NCBI RefSeq assembly: GCF_000344685.1
Contig: NW_006920416.1
Span: 1,526,764-1,552,159, forward strand
Origin: Gloeophyllum trabeum ATCC 11539
Lineage: Eukaryota; Basidiomycota; Agaricomycetes; Gloeophyllales; Gloeophyllaceae
Length of the DNA stretch: 25,396 bases
Direction of reading: 5' to 3'
Shown: positions 9,513-19,268 of the stretch, piece by piece
Layout of the letters: each line of letters starts with the position of its first letter
Position numbering within the stretch: the first letter of the stretch is position 1
Notes under the pieces: model-generated
Told to the model about the DNA's origin: nothing
Seen by the model: the letters and a program-made list of their open reading frames with translations, nothing else
Databases searched by the model: none
Program-made: the position numbers and the translations under genes

Positions 9513-11110
9513 TTATTCGAAGCCATCCTGTTCCTCCTCTTCCGCCAGTCGTGCAAGCATCTTCTCGCCCTGTGCCGCAACCTTAGCATTCGCAGACGAA
9601 CTTAGCTTAATCGCGCGGTCCCACATCCCTGCACGATGCTCTCTCTTCTCCCGTTTGCGCCGTTCCTCGAGCTCTTCTGCAGCGCGCTTCTCCGCACGCT
9701 CTTCTAGTTCGAGTCTCCGGGTCTCCCGCGCATCTGTGGCCTTATGACGAGCTTGCATGGTCGCGAGAATCTGCTTCATGAATGCTTCGTCACTGCTCGC
9801 AGCAGGGCTTGATGACCTTGCACTCTTCAAGCGCCTGGGCTTCCCATTCTCGTCGTCGGAGGTCGCACTAGCTCCGTTGTACACCCGAGTCCTAACGACT
9901 TCGGTGTTATTGTGGGCTCTGTAATGTAAGGGTCATTTTACTGATGCTAGGTTTTACAAGATCGTACTCACACCTCATCGATGAGTCTGTATACTTCGGA
10001 CTGCTCAAACCTATCAAGTACCGCCTTAGAGTAGCGTGCTTTCTTCTTCGTGCGAGGCTTGTCTCCGCCATCACCGGCACTGCCCTCCACCTGGCCATCA
10101 CCGAGCTCCTTAGGCTTCTCGCCAGTTTCGGCATCAACTTCCGCTGCTGGCACCGGACTCTCTTCCTCGCCCTCTCGCTCCTCGTCATCGCCGTCTTCTT
10201 CTCCACTACCAGCTCCGGTGTCATCGACGTCTCCATCTCCTCCGCCGGTGTGCTTTTCTCGGCGACGGCACGTCTTGTACTTGTCCCACACCTTGTGCCA
10301 CAAGTTGCGGACTTGGTCTACGTCTTTCCTGCCGCCCAAAATCTTCTGGGAAATCGTCTGGAAATCATGCGCCTGCTGCGCCTTGAACTTCTCCCATCGT
10401 TTCGGTTCGACAATGTACTTCACGACAGTTAGCGTATCGGATTCCGACCACGTAGTTGCCGTGTTCTTGGTGACGCTCTTGGCCTCCTTTTTGCTCAGTC
10501 CAGCGACGTCGTCATCCGATGCACCAGGCTCTCGACGATTGACGCCAGACTTCGCACCCTGCCCACGCGGCTTCTTAGGCTTCTTGGGTGGCTTCTCCTG
10601 GTCGTCCTTGTCAGCCTTCTTGGTGCGTTTTTTGCTGGATGCTTTATTGACCTTGCCATTAGCGTCGCTTGCTGTCTCTTCAAGTTGCGAAGGTTTGGTC
10701 TGGGCAGGATGGTCTGACTCCTCAGGAGCCTGCCTGACCTCCGTGGAATCGAGCCTAGGAGGGGTACCGGGTAACGAGCGGAAGTGTTGCGAGCCCGGTT
10801 GAGGTGCATCGGGAAAGAAGTTAGGAGGAGGTTGGGCGTACTGATTGTAGTCTTCAGCAGATGCAATCGAATGCCGGCGCCGTGGAGATACCCTGAGACC
10901 TCGCTCATCTACCTGGTAGTTCTGAGGGACATGGTTATTTGTAGGGGTGTAGTGTGCTCGTTGCTGTGTCCACGGCGTGGCTTGAGGAGCATGGTGAAGG
11001 CCGTCTGCAGGGGGGAAATTCCATTGCTGGTGGTTCTGTGACGGCTGTGGGGGGACAGGGCCAGTATAGTGACCTTGATGATACTGCCACATACTGTCCC
11101 AATCTGCCAC
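9513..11110 (-). CDS. Myb/SANT-like DNA-binding protein of the Harbinger element
   Basis: Two exons, 9972-11110 and 9513-9918, with a 53-bp intron (9919-9971, donor GTGAGT) give 514 residues. Residues 1-130 are low-complexity, rich in Q, P, H and N. A lysine-rich basic segment follows (KKPKKPRGQG and neighbours), a probable nuclear localisation signal. The Myb/SANT-like domain starts at TTWSESDTLTVVKYIVEPKR and continues through GRKDVDQVRNLWHKVWDKYK, with the spaced tryptophans typical of the fold. Then comes a long acidic G/D/E tract and a second basic patch. The last exon encodes a highly charged coiled coil (RRLELEERAEKRAAEELEER). This is the second protein expected in Harbinger elements. 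It converges on the transposase gene with 62 bp between the two stops. Its conservation beyond the Myb domain is probably low. Confidence 0.78.
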
Positions 11111-11322
11111 GAGAGGAGTGAGGTTGGGAGAGGGATGGAAAATACTATGTTTGGTATCTACATGAATTGTAACATATGCCTATTTGAGAATACAGCACGT
11201 GGGATGAGCACGAGCTATCTGACAGCTGTGGTGTCTAGTATGCAACGAGAAATCCGCCAGAAAATGCACGCTCAATAACTTCGGGTTTCTCCGTGTCGCC
11301 GCGTCGGCAGGAGGGGTGCCAG

Positions 11323-11364
11323 TGCGCCCGAGAAAATGAAAACGAGAAACGATATTGAGTTGGG
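11323..11364 (-). repeat. Right terminal inverted repeat of the Harbinger element
   Basis: Read on the minus strand it runs CCCAACTCAATATCGTTTCT from 11364, then CGTTTTCATTTTCTC and GCGCAC. It matches the left terminal repeat as described there, with about 3 extra bases after CGTTTCTCG. Confidence 0.7.
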
Positions 11365-11367
11365 CTA

Positions 11368-11810
11368 CTCTTTGACAATCACTGCGCCTTGAAAGGATCC
11401 CTCCCGCACCGCTGCAGCGTCCGCCTATCCGAAGCTGATCACGAGTGCAGGCGCAGGAGATATTCAGCCTATACGCAGTTACCGGACCCTTGAAAGCCGA
11501 GACTCTCTACTGCAGACGAAGCAACGAAGGCTCACGAAAGGCTTGACAGCAGTCCGGGACATCTGACATGTTTCGTACGGTCAAATTTGCTGGATAGATT
11601 CGAAGGTAGTGAAGAGGGCAGACTTAGGCATTCAGATGAATAGCGAAAAGCGAGGGAGACTACAAACTGGAATTTTCTCACGAATAGAAAATGGCTAAGG
11701 CGGCATCCCCTTGGCTTCCGCCTTAATGTTCCTCAAATGTTCCTTTTCATTGCTCAGGCTGCATACCTTCCTGCCTTGGATATACCCGCCTGTCAGGAGC
11801 TTGCATAGCT
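11368..11810. other. Intergenic stretch upstream of the IMPACT-like gene
   Basis: No gene seen. It should contain the promoter and 5' leader of the gene starting at 11811; I could not pick out a convincing TATA box. Confidence 0.3.
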
Positions 11811-12422
11811 ATGAGTCTCGGGAAGTCGACGCAGTTCTCGGTCAAATGTGTCAGAATGCGACCCCTCCAGCTGGGCAGGCTGATTTCGCCTGGACTCTTA
11901 CGCGGGCGACGGCAACGAAGCACGACGTCGAGTGAGGACGGCCAACAAGAATGGCCTTACCCTATATCATCCTCCGACCCAATAACCGACCGTAAATCTG
12001 TCTTCGAAGGGCACGCATCTCACCTGCCATCCGTTTCCCACTTACCCGCTTTCCTGGACCATGTCACTTCGTCCAAACGGACCAAGAAAGCTACGCACCG
12101 TATGTATGCTTACCGTACCTCTGCCTTATCCTCTTCTACCCCCCGCACGGCGTCGAGTGGCGCGTTTTTGAGCGGGGAGGAAGACGATGGCGAAGGGGGA
12201 AGCGGAGAGAGATTGACCAGACTACTGGAATTGAACGACTGTCGAAACGTGGTGGTGGTCGTATTCCGATGGTACGGAGGAGTGAAACTCGGTAGCGATA
12301 GGTGGAAGAGAATCAGCGAGGCGGGGAAGGAAGCACTTGCGAAGGGAGGCTTCGTTCCAGAGAAGGGGCGCAAGCGAGGAACGAAGAAGGATAAGCGAAG
12401 TTTGAAGGTGAGTGCTGTTTAG
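11811..12422 (+). CDS. IMPACT / UPF0029-family protein
   Basis: A single exon of 204 codons. The conserved core is an Impact N-terminal (UPF0029) domain: DRKSVFEGHASHLPS at 60-74, SSKRTKKATHRMYAYR at 87-102, DDGEGGSGER at 125-134 and VVVVVFRWYGGVKLG at 147-161. The family includes yeast Yih1 and mammalian IMPACT, which compete for Gcn1 and so restrain Gcn2 kinase in amino-acid stress. This protein lacks the N-terminal RWD domain of those proteins. It is closer to the short single-domain fungal members, whose role is less clear. The first ~58 residues are basic and Ser/Arg rich with few acids and could be a mitochondrial presequence. Met16 is an alternative start. The end is uncertain: the last codons SLK-VSAV overlap a good splice donor (GTGAGT at 12409), so another short exon is possible. 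Confidence 0.8.
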   Translation: MSLGKSTQFSVKCVRMRPLQLGRLISPGLLRGRRQRSTTSSEDGQQEWPYPISSSDPITDRKSVFEGHASHLPSVSHLPAFLDHVTSSKRTKKATHRMYAYRTSALSSSTPRTASSGAFLSGEEDDGEGGSGERLTRLLELNDCRNVVVVVFRWYGGVKLGSDRWKRISEAGKEALAKGGFVPEKGRKRGTKKDKRSLKVSAV

Positions 12423-12529
12423 AGTGACCGAGTGTCAGCCAGGACCGTCAGAGGCTGAGTGTCGATTCATATGACTGCAGAGCTGATCGATAGAACACCC
12501 TCTGCCTGATGGTGTATCCGATCCCTCTC

Positions 12530-12925
12530 CCATTCAGGAAACCTCATTCCCGATAATCCCATCATCTCGTAGAATCTCAGACCCCCCGTACTCAACACTG
12601 ACTTCCGACACCTTCATTGTGAGCCCCGAGTTCTGATCCGGGACACTGAATTCCGGTATCTGAGCCATCGAACACGGATACGAAGTTCGACATCTTCACG
12701 GCGTCGGACTTGACGTAACATACCTGGACGCCCTACCGTCCTTCCTATGCCTCTGTTCTCTGCCTCACTTGTCCATCTTTTCTGGAACCATACGTTCTCT
12801 GTGAACCCTCTGTATCTGGCCTGCTCTTCTCTACCACTCCCTTCGCGGAGCCAATCGGCACTCCCGCTTCTGTGAGCACCCTCTTCGCCTCCGTCTCCGC
12901 CTGACTCGGGCCTGCTGTACTGGCA
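12530..12925 (-). pseudogene. Decayed duplicate of the 3' part of the CoA-transferase gene
   Basis: This stretch matches, in the same orientation, the last coding region of the family III CoA-transferase gene (about 14500-14920). Two blocks are clear. CCCATCATCTCG near 12556 corresponds to CCCATCGTCTCG near 14520. The segment around 12805-12900 (AACCCTCTGTATCTGGCC and CACTCCCGCTTCTGTGAGCA) corresponds to about 14792-14910. On the minus strand it would encode RVLTEAGVPIG against RVLREAGVPTG in the full gene. Between the blocks the two have diverged, with insertions, deletions and stops, and no upstream exons are seen. It is therefore a truncated, dead copy about 2 kb from its parent. The ends given are approximate. 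Confidence 0.68.
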
Positions 12926-13711
12926 CCGTGAACTCTATGGTCCTTTATTTCTCTCTGACTCGCTCTCAGTGATGGTGAATCGAATGATGAGATCTCCGTG
13001 CAGTCTGTATGTCATCGAGGAACTGCCGGATGAATGTGAGTAACAGATATATGTATGCGCTATCGCGCCTCTTACGTCCGCAATCAGGGTCGGCCACAGA
13101 CATTGATGTGGCGCTTACACTGTGGGGTCGTGATCTGTGCATCATGTCAGGACACGCGATGATGCTTCTAGAGATGCAGTGTACTGCGCCTACGGTGTTA
13201 TGACTTCCTCCCCGCTGTCTTGACCTGAGGGAGTAAGGATCGCTATCGTCTCTTCTGATTCGCCTGGAACTCCTTCAGGGATCCAGACATATCACTACCC
13301 GCCAGTTTGTTACAGACCGTCTTTTCTGCCATATCCCTTGAGTCCATGCAGATTGTTGGCTATCGCGCGGAGTATTTAGCATCGTCTCCGACTGCGGAGA
13401 TGGTGCGGACATCTTGCCGCCTGTCACTTCCCCATGATGGATGGACTGCCTGCCCCGAGGCGTCGTGAAGGTGACTCGCTATACTATACTGTATGTGGCT
13501 TACTCTCTGGGTGCATATTTGCTTACGCGGATTCCATTCCTCGTTGCAAGCTCCAGCGCAACCGCGTGTATAATAATATCCTACTACGACGTCATACTCC
13601 GCAGTGCAGTATGCAGCGAGTATAATATAAACTCTCCTGTTCGTTCGCCCCACAACCCTCTTTGTATGTCCACACACTACCCTTGCAACTGGTCAATGAC
13701 CGTAGTGCACG
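12926..13711. other. Intergenic stretch, no gene seen
   Basis: Short open frames exist but overlap on both strands and have no recognisable family. No RNA gene or repeat was identified. Confidence 0.3.
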
Positions 13712-14126
13712 ATGCAACAGCTGCGTCAATACCAAGGCGGTCTCGAATACGTTGCTGACACATATGGCTCGCGCCAGGAGTATTGGCCACAACTGGACGA
13801 CTCTCAGTCAGACATTGTGTACGAAGTCAGAGCCCCGCAAGAAATAATTGACTACCTACGGTCTGATCCGCGTTGGTCTGTACAGACTTCGGGACGGTCG
13901 TCGATGACTGGACTGGTCGGACCAGGTCGCTTGCAAGACATAATGCTAGCGAGGCTGGGGCGACGGCTGGAAGAAGTACTAGCCGCTGCGTCGGAGCGCC
14001 GCAGGAGGTGGCATTTACCTGAAGGTGAGCTACTCCCGGGTCTGAAGCGTGTGCGTGGGTCTAACTGCCTACATAGATCTGTACCATCGCATCCTCTTTT
14101 TCTTCTTTTTTGGAAAGGGGAAGTGA
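13712..14126 (+). CDS. Small unrecognised two-exon protein (120 residues)
   Basis: Exons 13712-14024 and 14077-14126 join across a 52-bp GT-AG intron (donor GTGAGC, acceptor ATAG) and leave an exact frame ending in TGA at 14124-14126. The protein starts MQQLRQYQGGLEYVADTYGS and is mostly charged and helical, with RLGRRLEEVLAAASERRRRW in its second half. The second exon adds DLYHRILFFFFGKGK. A stop (TAG) lies seven bases upstream of the ATG in the same frame, which supports that start unless TAG is a splice acceptor of an unseen upstream exon. I do not recognise the family; no signal peptide or membrane segment is evident. It could be a small host gene or a fragment of something larger. Confidence 0.4.
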
Positions 14127-14494
14127 CCATGGTCAATTGGCATTGGGTTGGGCTCTGCCAAGGACTGCTGTAGTATACAAGAACACTATCAATTATATCT
14201 AATCTTCCAACCTACTGTATTTGTACACCTTCCTGATCGCATGGAGTTCACACATTGCCCGCCTTCAAGCTTCAACGTTCAACAACTGACAACTATCCGG
14301 ACATACCATCCGGAACTCGTCAGATCTTGCTGCTTATGCGACGCCAATAGGGCATGCGCTCACGTCCTGTTAACGCGCTGGCTCACTTCCACAGCCTCGC
14401 GGTTGTCACAACCTCAGTTCGAGTCTACTCGATCGACCTATCCGATAGCATGACTTGTGGTTATCCAAATAACATGTCGAAGTCTCTGTGTCCG
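14127..14494. other. Intergenic stretch between converging genes
   Basis: No coding region is supported. It holds the 3' ends of the small plus-strand gene and of the minus-strand CoA-transferase gene. Confidence 0.35.
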
Positions 14495-16344
14495 TCAGGG
14501 AAATTCACTTCCGACAACCCCATCGTCTCGCAGCGTCCTTAGTTCCTTCGCAGTCAGTCCCAACTCTCTCACCAAGACCTCCTCGTTATGCTCGCCCAGA
14601 TCTGGTCCAGCCCACCGAGTTTGGGGGTCCGACCCTTCAAGCAAGGGCACTACCTTCGGCATTTTCACGTACCACCCAGAGCCAGGGTTGGGAGCTGAGA
14701 CGACCCCCTTTGATACCCCATCGTCGTCGGTCCAGCTCTCATCATCTCGGGATGTTCTCTCCGCCCGAGCCGACCGTCCCTTGACCCACACGTCCTCGAC
14801 AAACCCTCTGTCCTTTACCTGCTCATTCTCCACCACCTCCTTTACGCTGTTCACCCGTCCGGTCGGCACGCCCGCCTCCCTGAGCACCCTCTCCACCTCC
14901 TCCACGCTCCTCTTACTGGTCCACTCGACGATGGCTTGCTCGATCTCTGCCTGCCGCTCGACGCGGTGTTGGTTATGCTGATACTTTGGCCCGGTCAGGT
15001 CAGGGCGGCCCATCGCTTGCATGAGTCTGTTGTAGATGGAGTCGCCATTGGCACCGATGATAATATATGTGGGGGAGGAAGGCGAGGAGGAGGATGGGAG
15101 GCAGGGGTAAGCGTTGGTGGGGACTATGCCGGTCAGCGAGGAACCGGAGGGACCTCGGATCTGACTTGAGAGTCACACGTTGCGTGGAGAGCATGATCGA
15201 CACGACGGACCTTTCCTTTTCGATCGTACTCGGGGATGATACCCTCCATCAGGTTGAGCATGCTACAGTATCGATTTGCAGCTCGTCTTTCAACAGCACC
15301 CGCGTTTCCTACCTTTCCATAATGCTCACATCGACAGTCTGGCCGTTGCCGCCACATTTCCCCCTTTGCAGGAGAGCTAGCACCTACCCTCTAAGAATTA
15401 CGCGGGTGTATCTTGGGAGAACTTGGCATTTACCGTCCCGAAGGCTGCATGGAGTCCCGCAACCGAGTCTCCCAAGCTCATGTTCGGGCGTACGGGAGGT
15501 CCTTCCAACCCGCCATCTCTGTCTGGGAATCCGTTGATGTATCGGAACCCTGACTCGGCTTCGCAAACTGACGCGTAGCCGGGGCGGGAGGCCCAAGGTC
15601 CTGTTTGGCCGTATCCGCTCACGCGGGTGAAGATGAGTGATGGGTTGTGGGGGTGTAAGGCGTCAGGACCAAGGCCCCACTTCTCGAGCGCTGGCGGGTA
15701 AGGTCAGTAGTGAGACGCGGCGGGAGCAAAAGGGACGCACTGCCAGGTTTGAAGTTCTCGAGTATGACATCGCATTTCAGCGCCAGTTTGCGTACTAGGC
15801 TGAGTCCGTAGTGGTGAATAAGGCACCTGAGTGCGCATGTGTGCTGCACTCACTCTCTGCCTCCTGCCTTTCTCATGTCGATGGTAACGCTTTTCTTGTT
15901 CCTGCCGATGCAGCGCCACCAGGGACTGGTTCCGTCTATGTCCAGTTCCCTCCACACACGCAGAGGGTCGCCGGTCTTCGGTGGCTCGACCTTGATGACT
16001 TCTGCTCCGTAATGTCTGAACTGAAGTTTAGCTTATGAGTTGCTCCTACCGGCTTCCTGGTCACCTACGCTAGCAGTTGTCCTGCGAACGGACCCGCGAT
16101 CAGTTGACCTAGTTCCAAAACTCGTACTCCAGATAAGGGTAGGTAGGACGGAGTCTCAGCTACGGCAGATGTGAAGCTGCGGGTCTGTGTCAGTCGTACG
16201 AACTTGATGTACTACGGGAAAGAATATGATATTCGGAAATGCGAAGAGGAGCATGACCCCTAGCAAGATGAACGGGCTGAAGACACATATCCTGATTTGC
16301 GAGGTATCCGCTGTCGCTAGACGCAGCCGCCAGCGAGAAGGCAT
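14495..16344 (-). CDS. Family III CoA-transferase (CaiB/BaiF type)
   Basis: Seven exons are clear: 16069-16159, 15854-16015, 15741-15799, 15434-15690, 15313-15383, 15211-15262 and 14495-15160. The introns are 50-54 bp and the frame is kept throughout, giving about 452 residues plus a short N-terminus. Conserved blocks: LPLSGVRVLELGQLIAGPFA, HYGAEVIKVEPPKTGDPLR, WRCIGRNKKSVTIDMR, VILENFKPGTLEKWGLG, FTRVSGYGQTGPWASRPGYA, VRPNMSLGDSVAGLHAAFGT, GQTVDVSIMES, and GRPDLTGPKYQHN near the C-terminus. The family moves CoA between organic acids; eukaryotic members include the mitochondrial succinyl-CoA:glutarate enzyme. The substrate here is not determined. Where some relatives carry a catalytic Asp after a Gly-Tyr (GYD), this protein reads GYASVCEA; I cannot say whether that is usual for its subgroup. 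The first exon and start are unresolved: 16344 is one candidate ATG, joined by a longer intron to 16159. Confidence 0.83.
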
Positions 16345-17537
16345 TTGTCGTCACCAATCTCGCTTGGGGAAGAAAGACCCACTGACAGATTAGTAGCATT
16401 CACAGCCCACCAAAGATAGTTGAGTTCCCCTGCACGGTGAATCGGACGCCCCTACCAGGTAACGACAGTCCAGGAGCCTCGATCCAGAACAAGCAGACCC
16501 TTTCCTTTGCTATGCCGGGTAACTTACGCACCATCTATGCGGCATCAGCAAGCTTGTGACCATTGCAGATTTTGAGGTACGAATCCGAGCTCTTAGTGTC
16601 TGCATGTTTTCAGTTTCAGCACCGACACCAGAAGTTAAGCTGCTACTGAATGCCGCCAAAGAGCGCTCCCGACTACTGAGAGCAGCTGGTGGCAGTGGAA
16701 TGATAGTCGGAGAAAGTCGACTTGTGGCGCTGACAATGGGTGTCAAAGGGTCCGAAAACATCCGAGCTCACACTGGCGAGGCGTCGACGGGAGAGATGCA
16801 ACAAATGTCTTTTTGTGAGCTGCACCGTCGTATTCGAGTCTTTCACCACTTACCACTGTCGTCGAATTGCACCCAAAGATCCTCGGGTTCTCTTACCTGA
16901 ATCTGTCACGCTTGTTTCGCTGAATGCGACATTGAGTGCCCGCAGATTTGAACTCTCAAAGCGAAAGCTGGCCTGGCGACGACAAGGAGGAGGTTTTGCG
17001 GAATCAGGGCTCACAGACGCTCCGAAGCAAAGGTTAAAGTACTCGAGCTTAAGTTGTCGGCGAGCCTTGCGCCTGAGGTGCGTTGAGGTTATCTGGAGCA
17101 GTCCTGCGTTGCGGCAAAGCCTAACAATTAACGTCGCTCCGTGCGCGTGCGCAGAGTTCGCGAACAGCGCTCATGTTTGTACTCTGTCTCGTGTTGTGCC
17201 TCCATTACGTCCTTCGTCAGCGCTCTCCCGTCCGAGTTATCCTGATATCCGCGGAAGTCATACTGAGCAGACTGACGGATGCCTCCCGCAATAGGCTTGC
17301 GTCCATATAGATGAATCCCTGTCTACAGTCCCGCCCACAGCGTTGCACCCGCCGTCACTTAAGCACCCGCCCCCTGACTCCAGTGCGATCGCCTTCTTGG
17401 CTCACAGTCGCATCTCCGGTTTCTGCAAGGTACTACACGAATAGACATAGCTGTATTCAAGTTCGCAGCTCCTCGATCCCTACAAGCTACGCCCTTCAGT
17501 ATACGCCCATCAGGCACAAGTTGTCGCGGCTCATCTA
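16345..17537. other. Long stretch without a supported gene
   Basis: It should contain the 5' end of the CoA-transferase gene and the 3' region of the class A gene at 17538. Plus-strand frames at 16556-16900 and 16740-17294 are open (115 and 184 codons) but overlap each other and minus-strand frames and show no motif that I recognise. I leave them unannotated. Confidence 0.35.
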
Positions 17538-18300
17538 CTACGCCGGATCCTTGAACCCCTTAGTAACTCCAAACTTCTCTGCGGTGATGGTAGCCTCGAA
17601 CGTGGCTGTAGTGCTGCCAACAAGACCCCACCACCATGACTCCGACTCGACATCCGCTTCCAGCTGGATCGTAGTAACCATACTGAAAAACTTGTCCGCG
17701 TCGCCCGGCTGCCTGTAGGCATACACGGTCCTATACTCCCACGACGAGTTGGTGCCGGAGCTGGACTCGGAAAAATCGGCAAAGCCGCTCGAGTGCGCCC
17801 ACTGCAGGTTCGTGAAGGTGCTGTAGACATTGGCGCGCAGCTCGCTCTCGTCCACCTGGATGTCGAGTTGGTTGTGCAGCGCATCGACGATCCAGTCAAG
17901 GATCTCCTCGCAGACCTCGAAGACGACATCGTCGCCTTCGTCTCTGGGGGTCCTCTTTCCGCCTGGGGAGCTTTTACTCGAGATTCGGACGGCGTTGCCC
18001 TTGGGGAGGACGTGAGTCTGGATGTTTACCCCTGGGAGTGCTCTTCGGTCCTCGTCGATGTCGATGGAAACGAAGTCACTGCCGTGATAGTTGTCGACAG
18101 CCGCGTCGAAGGCATCCCAATTGAACCATTTCGGGTCGCTGCTGATCTCGACGTAGTGGCCGGAGAACTTGTTGACCTGCATGCCGGTGGTCACGAGGTC
18201 GGCTGGGAGAGTGGTCACTGAGTCGAAGTGCGTATCGGACACTGAGATAGCGGGTAAGTCTCAAAAGGTGTGCGGAGGGACGGTTATGTATCCACTGACT
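17538..18300 (-). CDS. Cyt/volvatoxin-like pore-forming protein, class A copy 1
   Basis: The main exon is 17538-18241. It is preceded by a splice acceptor (CTCAG), and no ATG opens the exon. If the donor GTCAGT at 18299 is used, the A at 18300 plus TG at 18241 makes the start codon, giving 234 residues. Features: LVTTGMQVNKFSGHYV near the N-terminus, a helix ILDWIVDALHNQLDI in the middle, then FTNLQWAHSSGFADFS, SSWEYRTVYAYRQPGD, FFSMVTTIQLEADV and WWWGL. The layout (helical first half, beta strands with SWEY...T..LEA in the second) and size resemble Cyt delta-endotoxins and the mushroom cardiotoxin volvatoxin A2, which insert into membranes as oligomers. There is no signal peptide, also as in those proteins. 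A divergent partner starts at 19269. The family call is moderately secure; the 5' end is not. Confidence 0.66.
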
Positions 18301-18446
18301 TTCGGTGTTATTCTGTCTGCTCGCCTTCCTGTTTACTGTAGGACAAGTTAACCTCGCCTGAACGTTGCCGAGCCATAGTGACCGTGGACTTACGACGCAC
18401 GCCGAGTTCTCTTATTCTATGTAAGTTAGTGCACACAGAACGCAGG

Positions 18447-18455
18447 GTACTTATA
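18447..18455 (-). promoter_or_regulatory. Candidate TATA box of class A copy 1
   Basis: Reads TATAAGTAC on the minus strand, 147 bp upstream of the proposed split start codon. The same nine bases lie upstream of the other class A gene at 21521-21529, which supports a functional role. Confidence 0.5.
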
Positions 18456-19192
18456 ATCGCGAGCTCACATCGCCGTGTTGGTTTATGTCGCGCTCTTCGG
18501 ACCGTCCAAGTCGCCACCTTGGATTGCGACTTACGTCTATTGAGTGGGCAAGCTCTAGCCAGTGGCATGGAAGAGCATACTACAGTCGGCTGAGCCCTAC
18601 CCTAACTCGAGGCCTGTCATGTGTAACGTGGAATGGAAGAAGGAGCTCTGAACTCATGAAGGGCATCTTACCAATACGGGAACTGTAGCTGCGTTCTTGT
18701 CAACCGCCCGGCTCCAAGTGTCTCATCCGCCCGTGTGTGATATTTGATGCTCACCACCTCATCCCTTCCTCAGGCATGGACGAAGGGAGGTAGGCGCTCA
18801 GGAACTAATTCGTGCTCGTCCCATCGCTACCTTTAGGTTCAGCATCGGTCCGCCTGTACCCATTCTGATGCGTGCGAGAGCATCCGATGCCCTTAACTGA
18901 CTGCGACGTAAATGCAGACAAGAGGTCACTATCCTGCTCAGTTACTTGTAGCATTGAAAGGTGCAAGCCCCGCCTGAGCTGCTTCCTTTCTATAGCAGAA
19001 AGTCCTTATGAAGTACGTTGGTCATATCGTGCTGCGATACCCCATGTTCAGTCAGTTATACGAACTCCACCTCTCGTCTTTAGGATACTCATCTCTATTC
19101 AGGATGGATGATGCGTCCCATGATGCACATTGCTTGTCTTCTCGCTATCTCTGAGTTTCCTGGTATAGAGGCCTGGGTTCGGTCCGGAGAGG
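18456..19192. other. Shared upstream region of the first divergent pair
   Basis: No coding region is supported. This stretch separates the two candidate TATA boxes of the divergent genes and presumably carries control elements for both. Confidence 0.4.
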
Positions 19193-19200
19193 TATATAAA
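19193..19200 (+). promoter_or_regulatory. TATA box of class B copy 1
   Basis: TATATAAA, 69 bp from its last base to the ATG at 19269. The other class B gene has the same octamer at nearly the same distance. Confidence 0.7.
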
Positions 19201-19268
19201 CTGGGGCATATCGTCGAGCACAGTCAACAACAACCGCCAGTTTCAACGCACTTGATTAAACAGCAACA

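Larger units (their letters stand above)
7759..11364. mobile_element. PIF/Harbinger-type DNA transposon, apparently autonomous
   Basis: A 3.6-kb element with related terminal inverted repeats, two converging genes and a candidate 3-bp target duplication CTA (7756-7758 and 11365-11367). It contains a DDE transposase on plus (8054-9450) and a Myb/SANT-like DNA-binding protein on minus (9513-11110). That pair is the hallmark of Harbinger elements, whose Myb-like protein helps bring transposase to the ends and into the nucleus. Both frames are open, so the copy could be recent or still active. It sits just upstream of the SDR gene. The exact outermost bases are uncertain by two or three positions, because the left and right ends differ there (TCGAACTC against CCCAACTC). 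Confidence 0.82.

Noticed and set aside
10050..10802. Plus-strand frame of 250 codons, serine and proline rich
   Set aside because: It is the antisense shadow of the acidic and low-complexity parts of the Myb/SANT-like protein and has no domain of its own.
16556..17294. Two overlapping plus-strand frames of 115 and 184 codons
   Set aside because: No recognisable domain, overlapping open frames on both strands, and no splice pattern that improves either; a C-rich patch (CNKCLFVSC) does not fit a Zn2Cys6 finger.
17793..18221. Plus-strand frame of 142 codons opposite class A copy 1
   Set aside because: Shadow of the conserved minus-strand gene, produced by its G/C-ending codons.
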